This document shows, piece by piece, positions 1-8,863 of a stretch of DNA of 64,000 nt. A model generated the notes under the pieces. The model had not been told where the DNA came from, made no database searches, and worked only from the letters and a program-made list of their open reading frames with translations. Within the stretch, counting starts at the first letter, position 1. Each line of letters starts with the position of its first letter. Origin of the DNA: Candidatus Thiocaldithrix dubininis (GTDB taxonomy: Bacteria; Pseudomonadota; Gammaproteobacteria; Thiotrichales; Thiotrichaceae); contig CP124755.1 of the NCBI GenBank assembly GCA_029972135.1, positions 496,001 through 560,000 of the forward strand, read 5' to 3'. Position numbers and translations under genes: made by a program.

Positions 1-1319
1 TTGATGTGGAAAACCAAGTGTTTGCCATGCCTATGACGGGGATTCAAGGCGTCACGCGCATTAGTGGTAAAGACTTAAAGGCGGCTTTAGCTGTTAAAGA
101 TTCACGCGTGGAATTTGCTGGACAACGTTACCAATTAAATCATTTAGGGCATTTCCTCATTAATAATGCACTGAGCGAATGGGATGATGAGGATATGATT
201 CCCGTGGTGTTGGTGGATTTACATAAACAAACCTTTGCGTGGGCGGTGGATAAAATTCGTGGGCAACGTGAGGTCGTGTTACAACCGCTGGGCGTGTTAT
301 TTAAAGGGTGTCGTTTGTATTCCGCCGCGACGGTAACGCCGGATGGCAATGTGTATCTAGTACCGGATATGGCCGACTTAGCGCGGCAATTAACCCAGCC
401 CCAAATCAGTACGAAAGCACAGCCCGAGAAAAACGCAGTCATTGATCATCATGCGCCGCGTATTTTGGTGGTGGATGATTCGGTAACGGTGCGGCGTGTG
501 ACGGAGAAATTCCTTGCCAGCCAAAATTATATTGTGGGTACAGCCAAAGACGGCATGGATGCGTTAGAACAAGTGGGTGATTTTCAGCCCGACGTGGTTT
601 TATTAGATATTGAAATGCCACGCATGGATGGCTTTGAATTGTTAGGTCATTTGCGCCATGATGGGGCATGGAAAGACTTACCCGTCATTATGATTAGTTC
701 ACGTACGGCGGCTAAACATAAAGATCATGCCATGTCTTTGGGGGCAACCGACTTCTTAGGCAAGCCTTATCAGAATGAAATCTTGCTTTCTACGATTCAG
801 CAAGTATTAGTCGGCAAAGCTAAACCGATAGAAACGCTGACCTTAGGTGAAACAATTGAAGCAAGTAGTGCCTTGCCGCGTGCAGCCAATTTAAGCCGCC
901 CTTTAGCTAATGTTGCTTCTGTGGAAGAAAAAGCAGTGCGTGTATTAGTGATTGATGATTCGGTGACGGTGCGGCGTGTAACCGAGAAATTCTTAGTTAG
1001 CCAAAAATACGTAGTAGAAACGGCAAAAGATGGGATTGATGCCCTCGAAAAAATCGGCGAATTCAAACCGGATATTGCGCTGAGTGATATCGAAATGCCG
1101 CGCATGGATGGCTTTGAATTATTAGCACAATTACGCGCCCAAGATCAGTGGAAGAAGTTACCGATTATTATGATTAGTTCGCGTACTGCGCCTAAACACC
1201 GTGAACATGCGGAATCGTTGGGGGCAACCGACTTTTTAGGCAAGCCTTATCAGAACGACGTGTTATTAGAAACCTTGCAAACCGTCTTACAACAACAAAA
1301 AACAGCGGAGGCAGTATGA
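1..1319 (+). CDS. chpA: C-terminal part of ChpA/PilL-type hybrid histidine kinase with two receiver domains (partial)
   Basis: The reading frame is open at the left edge, so the true start lies outside the window; the GTG at 6 is not a start. The first ~130 codons look like the CheW-like P5 coupling domain of a CheA-type kinase (FAMPMTGIQGVTRI at its beginning). Two receiver domains follow, with acid pairs at residues 157/158 and 317/318, phospho-acceptor aspartates at 201 and 361 (DIEMPRMDG in both) and lysines at 253 and 413, counting from base 6. The two receivers lie exactly 160 residues apart and are nearly identical. In the known family ChpA/PilL controls type IV pilus twitching through PilG and PilH, and usually ends in one receiver. 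The chpC-like gene downstream supports the Chp assignment. The kinase core itself is not visible. Confidence 0.85.
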   Translation, partial: DVENQVFAMPMTGIQGVTRISGKDLKAALAVKDSRVEFAGQRYQLNHLGHFLINNALSEWDDEDMIPVVLVDLHKQTFAWAVDKIRGQREVVLQPLGVLFKGCRLYSAATVTPDGNVYLVPDMADLARQLTQPQISTKAQPEKNAVIDHHAPRILVVDDSVTVRRVTEKFLASQNYIVGTAKDGMDALEQVGDFQPDVVLLDIEMPRMDGFELLGHLRHDGAWKDLPVIMISSRTAAKHKDHAMSLGATDFLGKPYQNEILLSTIQQVLVGKAKPIETLTLGETIEASSALPRAANLSRPLANVASVEEKAVRVLVIDDSVTVRRVTEKFLVSQKYVVETAKDGIDALEKIGEFKPDIALSDIEMPRMDGFELLAQLRAQDQWKKLPIIMISSRTAPKHREHAESLGATDFLGKPYQNDVLLETLQTVLQQQKTAEAV

Positions 1320-1792
1320 CAGAAGCGATTAAACCCGCCATTAAAAGCCTGATTGTGCGTTTACAAAAGGGCAATTTATTGTTGCCCTTGAATCTGATGG
1401 CTGAATTGGTAAGCGTAAATAAATTGGCGGCATCTGCGCATCCGGGCGTGGAAGGCTGGTTAGATTGGCGGGATCGGCAAATTCCAGTGGTGTCTTTAGA
1501 ATCGTTGTGTATGTTGGAAGAAGAAAGTGCTCCCACTGCTGATACGAAATGCTTAATTTTGCATACAGTATCCAATCAACCCGGCTTACCGTTTCTAGCC
1601 TTACAAGTACAGGGCAGTTTAAATATGCTGGATATTTTGCCAGATACTTTGCGGGACGATCACAGCGGCAATGTGCAGCGTTGCCCTTATGTCGCCAGAC
1701 AAGTACGTGCTTCCCATTTGCTGTGCTTTATTCCCGATATGCCTGCTATTGAGGCGGTATTGGTTGAACTGCTGCAATTATCACCCAACTAA
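1316..1792 (+). CDS. chpC: CheW-like coupling protein, ChpC type
   Basis: This 158-residue protein consists of one CheW-like domain (LPLNLMAELVSV near the N terminus; WLDWRDRQIPVVSLESL in the middle). Its start overlaps the stop of the hybrid kinase gene by four bases (ATGA), so the two are translationally coupled. In Pseudomonas-like chp clusters the same kind of protein, ChpC, follows ChpA/ChpB and is thought to link additional receptors to the pilus chemosensory array. It has no catalytic residues, as expected for an adaptor. No chpB methylesterase gene lies between it and the kinase, unlike the Pseudomonas order. It ends in a convergent 4-bp overlap with the next gene. Confidence 0.8.
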   Translation: MTEAIKPAIKSLIVRLQKGNLLLPLNLMAELVSVNKLAASAHPGVEGWLDWRDRQIPVVSLESLCMLEEESAPTADTKCLILHTVSNQPGLPFLALQVQGSLNMLDILPDTLRDDHSGNVQRCPYVARQVRASHLLCFIPDMPAIEAVLVELLQLSPN

Positions 1793-2277
1793 ACCAACAC
1801 TAAGGCCAGCACTAACATCAACACCAACGTGATAATGAGGCTGCGGTTAATAGTGTTATAGGGCACGAGTTCTTGCATAAATACCGAGCGCTCTGCCAGA
1901 TTACGCATGAGTTCAACACGCTGTTGTACGGGAAAGGTTTCCAGCTTTTCAAACACCGCTTGACCGCCTTTTAGATTAATCAGCGGAATCAGCATATTAA
2001 TATTTAAATGGGCTTGAATGGCATCTTGAATTGGTGAGTCATAATTGATTTGCCAAGGTGCGGCAAATTCAATAGCTTCTTGAATAAAGGCTTGGCGAAT
2101 ACGTTCTTGGGCGGATTGTATAATTAAGCGGTTGCGTTGTAAGCCTTCTTCTAAATCCGCCAGATTCATCATGGGTAAAGGGGCAGAACTATGCACATAG
2201 TAATCTTTGCCCCGAATATTGACTTTAATCGTACCGGTATAGGTACTGGGTTCTTTTTTATCGTTATCCATAGTCAT
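1789..2277 (-). CDS. Hypothetical tail-anchored membrane protein
   Basis: I do not recognise this 162-residue protein. The N-terminal ~140 residues are soluble, with a possible short beta section (TIKVNIRGKDYYVHSSAPLP) followed by helices. The last ~20 residues are a hydrophobic run (LIITLVLMLVLALVLV) that ends the protein, so it looks tail-anchored with its bulk in the cytoplasm. It overlaps the apaH stop by 14 bases, so it is probably cotranscribed with and coupled to apaH. A second in-frame ATG two codons later (at 2271) is an equally good start. Its 3' end overlaps chpC convergently by four bases. No function is assigned. Confidence 0.7.
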   Translation of the reverse strand: MTMDNDKKEPSTYTGTIKVNIRGKDYYVHSSAPLPMMNLADLEEGLQRNRLIIQSAQERIRQAFIQEAIEFAAPWQINYDSPIQDAIQAHLNINMLIPLINLKGGQAVFEKLETFPVQQRVELMRNLAERSVFMQELVPYNTINRSLIITLVLMLVLALVLV

Positions 2278-3094
2278 TACACGTTATGCTGATTGCGCTT
2301 GTGTTATTAGTATCAAGTTGTATAGCTGTTAAGCGTCCGCCCCAGACGCAGCCTGTATCTAAGGCAATCGCGCTTGAAGAATGATAATACCCCAAGGTTG
2401 ACCAATGACCAAACACTGTTGTAACCCCTAAGGCTTGTTTACGCGGAAATAAAAACCAAGGAATCAATTTGGGCACTGTGTCACTTTTTACCAAACTTTG
2501 CGGCGAATCTTTATTTTCAAAATCTAAACTGCCGTTTAAACGACAATAGCGCATCCGGGTAAAGGCATTTAAGCTATAACGATCTCTCGCTACCCCTTGC
2601 AAATCGTCTTGCCATACATCTGGCTCGTCGCCGTACACGGCTTTTAACCATGCTAGCGGATTATCTGAGTTTAGTTGCATACTTAATTGTTGGGCGCAAG
2701 TTTGCGCAGTGGCTAAATCCCATTGCGGTGAAATACCCGCATGACTCATGGCATATCCTAAGCGTTTATCAATGTGTAAGAACGGTTGTTGGGCTAACCA
2801 AGCAACTAACTCGGCATAATCGGGGGCAGCGACTAATTCGCTTAGTGTACGATGTGGCTTACGCAAGCCGTGAAAGGCACAAATGAGACTAACATCATGA
2901 TTACCTAACACCGTAATCGCTGATTTGCCTAGGGAACGTACAAAGCGTAGCGTCTCTAGCGATTGCTTACCGCGATTGACTAAATCTCCAGCAAACCAAA
3001 CTTGATCTTGGTTTAGATCAAATTGCAATTTGTCTAATAAGCGGCGTAGGGGATCGTAGCAGCCTTGTAAATCGCCAATCGCGTAAATTGCCAT
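2264..3094 (-). CDS. apaH: Bis(5'-nucleosyl)-tetraphosphatase, symmetrical
   Basis: ApaH hydrolyses diadenosine tetraphosphate to two ADP and also removes Np4 caps from RNA in Enterobacteria. The 276-residue length is typical. The calcineurin-like metallophosphoesterase signatures are all present: GDLQGC at 7-12, GDLVNRG at 36-42 and GNHD at 64-67, with later His motifs around SHAGISPQW. In enterics apaH follows rsmA/apaG; here it instead precedes a tail-anchored membrane protein gene with which it overlaps. The start ATG at 3094 gives the canonical MAIYAIGDLQGC beginning of the family. Confidence 0.95.
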   Translation of the reverse strand: MAIYAIGDLQGCYDPLRRLLDKLQFDLNQDQVWFAGDLVNRGKQSLETLRFVRSLGKSAITVLGNHDVSLICAFHGLRKPHRTLSELVAAPDYAELVAWLAQQPFLHIDKRLGYAMSHAGISPQWDLATAQTCAQQLSMQLNSDNPLAWLKAVYGDEPDVWQDDLQGVARDRYSLNAFTRMRYCRLNGSLDFENKDSPQSLVKSDTVPKLIPWFLFPRKQALGVTTVFGHWSTLGYYHSSSAIALDTGCVWGGRLTAIQLDTNNTSAISITCNDYG

Positions 3095-3126
3095 ATACTG
3101 ATTATTCCTAGCAGAAGTTCTGACAC

Positions 3127-3153
3127 AAAAAAAGCACCCTCAAGGGGTGCTTT
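3127..3153 (-). terminator. Rho-independent terminator after the BI-1-like gene
   Basis: On the minus strand a GC-rich stem (AAGCACCCC / GGGGTGCTT with a short loop) is followed by a run of T residues, about 30 bases after the stop codon of the BI-1-like gene. Confidence 0.85.
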
Positions 3154-3183
3154 ATAGTGTTTACAGCGATGATGTCAATTGAA

Positions 3184-3894
3184 TTAATCGTCGCCCGTTA
3201 AACTCATTAAAATTTGCACTAAATACCAGAACATTAAGCCAACGCTTGAGAATAAGGCTAATGAAGCCGCCACATGTTGTTCAGTATGGTACTCATGAAT
3301 AATGTTAGAAGTGGTGTATAACACGGAGGCTGCTGCAAACACGACCATAATGGCAGAGAAGAATAAGCCTAAGTTAAAACCAAACAGAATAGATAAGGCA
3401 ATCACGCCTAAAGCAATCCAGCTACCAATACTTAACGCAGGTCCTAAGAATGAAAAATTCTTACGGGTGGTAAAGGCTGTGAAGGTAATACCGCCTACCA
3501 ATAACAGGGTGAGTAAACCCGCTTGTGGAATGACGGTTGGCGCTTTCATTTGCGCAATATACAGCAATGGCATAAACACAATGGCTTCCGCTACCACGAA
3601 TAAGCCTAAACCTGCGTATTGCATTTCTTTAGAAATAGCAGAGTGTGCCCATTTATCAGCAATGTAAGACACGCCCATAAATAAACCCATGACGACCAAC
3701 CACATCCATTTGCTACCTTGCAGCAAATGCACAAAGGATTCGGCCACACCTGATTTAATTAATAAGGCTTCAACCACTGCGAACGCTAAAATTGCGCCGC
3801 CTAAGTGTAAATAAGTCTTACGGATAAAGTTCGCACGCTCGGCTTCACTGGCATTGGCTACCAGTGTACCGCTATAGGTGTCTAACTGTACCAT
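3184..3894 (-). CDS. Bax inhibitor-1 / YccA family membrane protein
   Basis: The protein has 236 residues with about seven hydrophobic helices and a short cytoplasmic N terminus carrying NFIRKTYLHLGGAI, which is typical of bacterial BI-1 (YbhL/YccA) proteins. The C terminus ends in acidic residues (TGDD). E. coli YccA binds and modulates the FtsH protease, and structural work on the family points to proton/calcium leak; which applies here cannot be read from sequence. It is a single gene with its own terminator, separated from the SPOR gene by 43 bases. Its upstream region holds a plausible ribosome site (AGGAG) near the ATG. Confidence 0.9.
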   Translation of the reverse strand: MVQLDTYSGTLVANASEAERANFIRKTYLHLGGAILAFAVVEALLIKSGVAESFVHLLQGSKWMWLVVMGLFMGVSYIADKWAHSAISKEMQYAGLGLFVVAEAIVFMPLLYIAQMKAPTVIPQAGLLTLLLVGGITFTAFTTRKNFSFLGPALSIGSWIALGVIALSILFGFNLGLFFSAIMVVFAAASVLYTTSNIIHEYHTEQHVAASLALFSSVGLMFWYLVQILMSLTGDD

Positions 3895-3937
3895 AGTTGT
3901 AGTTCTCCTAGTTTCTCATGAACTTAGTGGCATTTTA

Positions 3938-4579
3938 TCATAGGTGAATCGGTAGAGGATTAATTCCCATACTAGATAAAGTTTGTTGCCATTTGTTATA
4001 AACATCTGCCGAATTGGTCGGCCCTAACTTAATCCGATAGTAATCCTGCCCATTTACTTCGGCTTTTTCAATATGCGTAGATAAACCGTTTTGTTTCAAA
4101 CGGTTCTGCATGGCAGAAGCTTGCGCTTGAGTTTTATAAGAACCCACCTGAAGAGCATTAAATTTACCTAATTTTGCGTTACTAACGGGAACACTTTCCT
4201 TATTAGTAGGCTTTGTTTCAGCACTATTACTAAGCTGTTTTGCGGGCTTGCTAGTATCCGGTGTAATAGCTACAGGGACATCCAATTGTGGTAACACAGC
4301 GTGATAACTAAAGTTAGGTTGCACTTGTGTATCAGCCTGACTGCTTGTGTTTGTCGTATTGCCTTGCATTAACGCTGTTTCTTGCAACGCAGTGCTAGCC
4401 GCATTGGTATCAGCTTGTACTTCACTGGGGCTGGGTACTGCATTAATGTCTTTGTTGATGACAATATACACAAACAAGCCAACAATAAGACCAATGGCTA
4501 TGCCGCCAAACATCCAGCTCATGCCATATTGGGCAACATTCGGCTGGGTTACGGTTGATGTTTTAAAGTCCTTGGTCAT
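3938..4579 (-). CDS. SPOR-domain cell-division protein, FtsN-like
   Basis: This 213-residue protein has a short cytoplasmic N terminus, one membrane helix (about residues 21-41), a long Ser/Thr/Gln-rich periplasmic linker and a C-terminal SPOR domain (about 140-213, beginning FNALQVGSYKTQAQA). A juxtamembrane-to-linker segment YHAVLPQLDVPV resembles the essential FYxLLPxMEV patch of gammaproteobacterial FtsN. SPOR domains bind denuded septal peptidoglycan, and FtsN triggers septal synthesis through FtsA/FtsBLQ. It lies downstream of priA on the same strand, an arrangement that recalls the priA-ftsN neighbourhood in other gammaproteobacteria. The low sequence conservation typical of FtsN keeps the name tentative. 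Confidence 0.75.
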   Translation of the reverse strand: MTKDFKTSTVTQPNVAQYGMSWMFGGIAIGLIVGLFVYIVINKDINAVPSPSEVQADTNAASTALQETALMQGNTTNTSSQADTQVQPNFSYHAVLPQLDVPVAITPDTSKPAKQLSNSAETKPTNKESVPVSNAKLGKFNALQVGSYKTQAQASAMQNRLKQNGLSTHIEKAEVNGQDYYRIKLGPTNSADVYNKWQQTLSSMGINPLPIHL

Positions 4580-4803
4580 AGTACACGATCCCTTAGCTAG
4601 ATAGAGCGCTCTTATAAATTATAGCGAATACAGGATAAAAATAAGCGTTGGCTTGTATAGTGGCGGTAATTATACGATTAGACGCTATTTTTGGGTGCAG
4701 ATTCCCTAACATTGAATAAATTTTATAATAGGTCGACAGGTTTGCGCCGCGTCTTCATTAATATAGTCATGTTTAGTTTTTTCAAGTAGGCATGCCCTGC
4801 TAA

Positions 4804-6828
4804 TTAAGTAAAATCAATCGGATCAATATCAATCGACCAACGCATACCTGAACGTCCCGATACCGGTAGTTGTTGGGTTAAGTGGTAAAGCGCGCTGTGT
4901 AATGGGGCGCGTTTAGGGCTACTTAATAATAATTGGGCACGGTAGCGATTCGCACGTTTCTCGATAACAGCAGGGGTGGGGCCTAAGCAATGCACGCTGT
5001 TTAAACCCAACGCGGTAATGTGTTGGCTTACCTGTTCCAGCCATAACATAACTTTTTCCATGCTTTGCATATGGCTGGCGCGAATTAAGGCTTGATAACT
5101 AAACGGTGGAAAATGCCAACGTTTACGCGCTTCTAATAAATATTGGGCAAATGGTGCATAGCCTTGGCTAATTAATTGATGCAGAAAAGGATTATCCGGT
5201 TGGCTGGTTTGTAAAATGACTTGCCCCGGTTTATCGGCGCGTCCGGCTCGCCCAGAGACTTGAATTAACAATTGCCCCAAGCGTTCTAAGGCGCGGTAAT
5301 CCGTACTAAATAAAGATTGGTCAATTTCTAAAATAATCACCAAGGTCAGATTAGGGAAATCATGCCCCTTGGCTAACATTTGCGTACCCACCAAAATGAG
5401 GGGGACATTGCTATACACTTGCTCTAATTTATCGGTTAAAGCTTGCTTGGTTTGTGTGGCATCGCGGTCAATTCGCAGCACCGGATAATCCGCAAATTGT
5501 TGTTGTAAACTTATTTCTAAGCGTTCTGTCCCGTGTCCAATCGTGGTAATCGAGGGGTTATGACAACTGGGGCAATGTTCAGGCGTGACTTGTTCAAAGC
5601 CGCAATGGTGGCATAACAACCGATGTCGCCGCGCATGGTAGGTTAAATTGACGCTGCAATGTGGGCAACTGGCTTGCCAACCGCACGTCGGGCAATGCAA
5701 GGTCGGCGCAAAGCCACGCCGGTTTAAAAACACCATTGCTTGTTCGCCCCTTGCCAAGGTTTGTTCCAACGCTTGTAAACTGGGGGGCGTTAAACCAGCG
5801 TGTAAGTTTAATTGTCGCGTATCTTGTAATAACAGTTTGGGTAAACGAGTGCTGCCGGGGCGCTGTTCTAATTTAGCGTAATGAAAACGCTTAGCGGCTA
5901 CATTTTGCAGGGTTTCTAAGGCAGGGGTGGCTGTGCCCAATAACAAGGGAATTTTTAGCATGGCGGCGCGTTTAATAGCTAAATCCCTGCCGTGATAATG
6001 AAAGCCTTCTTGTTGCTTAAAAGATGCGTCATGTTCTTCATCAATAATAATCAGCGCTAACTGCGGGGCAGGCGTAAAGACGGCGGAACGCGTGCCAATG
6101 ATAATTTGTGCTGACCCATTGCGTGCTTGTAACCAAGCCTTTAAACGTTCGCCATCGCTTAAGCCCGAATGCAAGTTCACAATCGAAATACCCGCAAAAA
6201 ATTCAGAGACACGTTGTAATAATTGTGGTGTTAAGCCAATTTCCGGCACTAGCATTAATACTTGCTCACCCTTTGCAATCAACGGCTGCATCAGGCGTAA
6301 GTAGATTTCGGTTTTGCCACTGCCTGTAATGCCATGTAGCAAGATTGGCTTATGTTCGGCTGTCCAAGTTTGTAATTGGCTTAAACAAGCCGCTTGTTCG
6401 TCGCTTAGGTTTAAGCTGCTATGACTACTGTTTGCACGATTGGCGGCAGCGGGTTGTGCTGGCAATAAGGGCTGTAACCGTTTAGAGACAGGTTTAGGCT
6501 TACGTAAATTTGCAGGCAAGGCGTGAAATATGACTTCGCCTAAGGGGTGGTGATAATACTCGGCTGCCCATTGTAGAAACTGCAATAAATGCGCATCGAC
6601 TAAGGCGTCTGCATCCAGTATGGCATCCAGCGGTTTTAAGTTGCTGGCGGTGTTAGCTTCTGGGGCAATGCTATTTAAAGCTAACACTAACCCGATGCTT
6701 TGTTGCTTGGCTAAGGGCACAACTACGCGTGCGCCAACCTGCAATTTTAAATCAGTTGGGACTAAATAAGTTAAGGCTGTGCGAAATGGACGCGGCACAA
6801 CAATCTGGGCAAGCTGGCTGAAACTCAT
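4804..6828 (-). CDS. priA: Primosomal protein N', replication restart helicase
   Basis: PriA recognises stalled forks and D-loops and reloads DnaB. At 674 residues it is slightly shorter than the E. coli protein (732). An N-terminal DNA-binding region is followed by the helicase core: Walker A GITGSGKT at 166-173, the DEEH Walker B, and RRGFAP/VSGRAGRADKPG motifs. The zinc-binding insert is intact, with paired CPTC, CPHC, CHHC and CPSC clusters. The gene is preceded by an unusual 367-bp AT-rich gap with DnaA-box sequences, described separately. No operon partner is evident; the FtsN-like gene begins about 220 bases downstream. Confidence 0.96.
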   Translation of the reverse strand: MSFSQLAQIVVPRPFRTALTYLVPTDLKLQVGARVVVPLAKQQSIGLVLALNSIAPEANTASNLKPLDAILDADALVDAHLLQFLQWAAEYYHHPLGEVIFHALPANLRKPKPVSKRLQPLLPAQPAAANRANSSHSSLNLSDEQAACLSQLQTWTAEHKPILLHGITGSGKTEIYLRLMQPLIAKGEQVLMLVPEIGLTPQLLQRVSEFFAGISIVNLHSGLSDGERLKAWLQARNGSAQIIIGTRSAVFTPAPQLALIIIDEEHDASFKQQEGFHYHGRDLAIKRAAMLKIPLLLGTATPALETLQNVAAKRFHYAKLEQRPGSTRLPKLLLQDTRQLNLHAGLTPPSLQALEQTLARGEQAMVFLNRRGFAPTLHCPTCGWQASCPHCSVNLTYHARRHRLLCHHCGFEQVTPEHCPSCHNPSITTIGHGTERLEISLQQQFADYPVLRIDRDATQTKQALTDKLEQVYSNVPLILVGTQMLAKGHDFPNLTLVIILEIDQSLFSTDYRALERLGQLLIQVSGRAGRADKPGQVILQTSQPDNPFLHQLISQGYAPFAQYLLEARKRWHFPPFSYQALIRASHMQSMEKVMLWLEQVSQHITALGLNSVHCLGPTPAVIEKRANRYRAQLLLSSPKRAPLHSALYHLTQQLPVSGRSGMRWSIDIDPIDFT

Positions 6829-7195
6829 AAAACTATTTTAAGGGATTTACTAAAGTAGCGTTGTGTAAATGTTAGGAAAATTACCATTCGTTTGGCTGAG
6901 TCGTTAACAACTGCTTGTTTCTAATGGAAGTTGTGGAGTTATGCACAAAACCTGTGGATAAGTCTGTGGATTACTTTAAAAATAGGCGCTGAAAGCCTTG
7001 CGGAATAAGGCGATTGCCCATTTTGATTAAAAATTAATCAACGTATTTTTTTATTTAAAATCAATAAGTTAAAATATTTTTATTGGCTATCTTGACAAAA
7101 ATTACAAAATTATGAACGAAAACTGAATTGTGGATAATTTTCTAAACAGCCTGTCCGAAGACAGGCAATTTTAGAGAAATGTCAAGAAATTTCCG
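6829..7195. other. AT-rich intergenic region with a cluster of DnaA-box sequences; candidate replication origin or DnaA-controlled promoter
   Basis: Three sequences match the 9-mer TTATNCACA perfectly: 6939-6947 (forward), 6953-6961 and 7129-7137 (both reverse, TGTGGATAA). A one-mismatch copy (TGTGGATTA) sits at 6965-6973. A very AT-rich stretch at about 7021-7130 separates them and could be an unwinding element. The first three boxes lie within 35 bases. No dnaA, dnaN or rpmH is visible nearby, so this may instead be a DnaA-responsive control region for priA. A function is not proven by the sequence. Confidence 0.45.
7149..7166 (-). terminator. Hairpin with UUCG tetraloop after pntB
   Basis: On the minus strand a 7-bp stem GCCTGTC/GACAGGC is closed by a TTCG tetraloop 30 bases downstream of the pntB stop. 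The following T-run is short and interrupted, so termination strength is uncertain. Confidence 0.6.
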
Positions 7196-8572
7196 TCAAA
7201 TTTCTTTCATGGTTTTGATCAATTCATTAGCAACCGCTTGCCCGTCACCGTATAACATGCGCGTATTATCGGCGAAGAATAAATGGTTCTCGATGCCAGA
7301 AAAGCCAGCGCCTTGTCCACGTTTAACCACAATAACATTCTTAGCATGATCCGCATTTAAAATTGGCATGCCGTAAATCGGGCTACTGGGATCAATCCGT
7401 GCTACTGGGTTAACAACATCATTCGCACCAATTACTAAGGCGACATCAGCGGTATTAAATTCTTCGTTGATTTCGTCCAAATCGTAAATAATGTCATAAG
7501 GTACACCGGCTTCTGCTAATAGCACGTTCATGTGACCGGGCATTCGTCCCGCGACGGGATGGATTGCGAATTTAACCGTAACCCCGCGCTCTTGTAAGGC
7601 TTTGGTCAGTTCCCAAACTTTATGCTGAGCTTGCGCAACCGCCATACCGTAACCCGGAATAATGATTACTTTATTAGCGAATGCCATCATAATCGCGGCG
7701 TCTGGTGCTTCAATCGCTTTCATACTGCCGGTTACTTCTTGTGCGCTACCGCTGCTTTCGCCAAAGTTACTGAATAACACATTGGAAATCGGGCGATTCA
7801 TGGCTTTAGCCATTAATTGTGTGAGTAATGTTCCGGCTGAACCGACGACCGTTCCGGCAATCATCATGGCGGGATTGTCTAAGACATAACCTTCAACCCC
7901 CACGGCTAAACCAGTAAAGGCGTTATATAAGGAAATAACCACTGGCATATCTGCGCCACCAATGGGCAGCGTCATCATGACACCAAAAATTAACGCTAAT
8001 AAGAAGAAGATCGCCAGCAAAATAATGGAATAATGCGTGCCACTTAAACCAATGACTAAACCTAGCAATACAGTAACACCAAACAGCGCTGCATTGATTC
8101 TTTGCTGATTATGAAAGCGTAAGGAATTGCGTAGTGATTTAATGCCCTGCAATTTACCAAATGCCACTAATGAACCTGAAAAGGCAACTGTGCCGATTAA
8201 TGCGCCAGCAACTGCCAGTAATTGCACACCCGCGCTCATGGGTTCGTGTTTAAGCAGTTCAACACCGGCAATGGCTGCCGCTGCGCCGCCGCCCATCCCA
8301 TTATACAAGGCAATCATTTGTGGCATATCGGTCATTGCTACCCGCTTGCCTGTATACCAAGCAACCCCACCGCCAATCGCAATCGCCACTAACATCAGCA
8401 CATAGTTACGGCTAATTTCAGGGTGTACAAAAGTCACCACGGTGGCTAATACCATGCCAATGCCTGCCCAAACGATACCGCGTTTGGCAGTGACAGGTGA
8501 TGACATTTGTTTTAAGCCAATAATGAATAAGATAGCAGCAATAAAATAAGCCGCTTCCACTAGATAATGCAT
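7196..8572 (-). CDS. pntB: NAD(P) transhydrogenase, beta subunit
   Basis: PntB carries the NADP(H)-binding domain III plus part of the proton channel. The 458-residue protein begins with a series of membrane helices (about residues 1-260) and ends in the soluble NADP domain, with GYGMAVAQAQH, HPVAGRMPGHMNVLLAEAGVP and VIGANDVVNP motifs. The enzyme couples hydride transfer from NADH to NADP+ with inward proton movement and so supplies NADPH. It is the last gene of the pntAA-pntAB-pntB operon, three bases after pntAB, and is followed by a UUCG hairpin. Confidence 0.97.
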   Translation of the reverse strand: MHYLVEAAYFIAAILFIIGLKQMSSPVTAKRGIVWAGIGMVLATVVTFVHPEISRNYVLMLVAIAIGGGVAWYTGKRVAMTDMPQMIALYNGMGGGAAAAIAGVELLKHEPMSAGVQLLAVAGALIGTVAFSGSLVAFGKLQGIKSLRNSLRFHNQQRINAALFGVTVLLGLVIGLSGTHYSIILLAIFFLLALIFGVMMTLPIGGADMPVVISLYNAFTGLAVGVEGYVLDNPAMMIAGTVVGSAGTLLTQLMAKAMNRPISNVLFSNFGESSGSAQEVTGSMKAIEAPDAAIMMAFANKVIIIPGYGMAVAQAQHKVWELTKALQERGVTVKFAIHPVAGRMPGHMNVLLAEAGVPYDIIYDLDEINEEFNTADVALVIGANDVVNPVARIDPSSPIYGMPILNADHAKNVIVVKRGQGAGFSGIENHLFFADNTRMLYGDGQAVANELIKTMKEI

Positions 8573-8575
8573 GGC

Positions 8576-8863
8576 TTATTTACCTCCTTTGCTACTTTTA
8601 AACATATCCAACATGCGTTCAGTGACCACATAACCACCGACCGCATTACCCGCTGCTAAGGCAACCGCAATAAAACCCACCACGATTTCTGATGTAGTTT
8701 CTGCGCCGCCTAATGTGACCATTGCACCGACTAAAACAATACCGTGTACGAAGTTAGAGCCAGACATTAACGGGGTATGTAAGATCACGGGCACTTTAGA
8801 AATAATTTCATAGCCCGTGAAACCCGCTAACATAAAGATATACAGTGCGGTAAATCCATCCAT
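8576..8863 (-). CDS. pntAB: NAD(P) transhydrogenase, alpha-2 membrane subunit
   Basis: This 95-residue protein holds three to four membrane helices (FTALYIFMLAGFTGYEII; SGSNFVHGIVLVGAMV; VVGFIAVALAAGNAVGGYVV) corresponding to the membrane tail that is fused to PntA in E. coli. The split into separate alpha-1 and alpha-2 chains matches the Rhodospirillum rubrum type. Its start shares one base with the stop of pntAA, and it ends three bases before pntB, so the three chains should be made together. Confidence 0.95.
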   Translation of the reverse strand: MDGFTALYIFMLAGFTGYEIISKVPVILHTPLMSGSNFVHGIVLVGAMVTLGGAETTSEIVVGFIAVALAAGNAVGGYVVTERMLDMFKSSKGGK

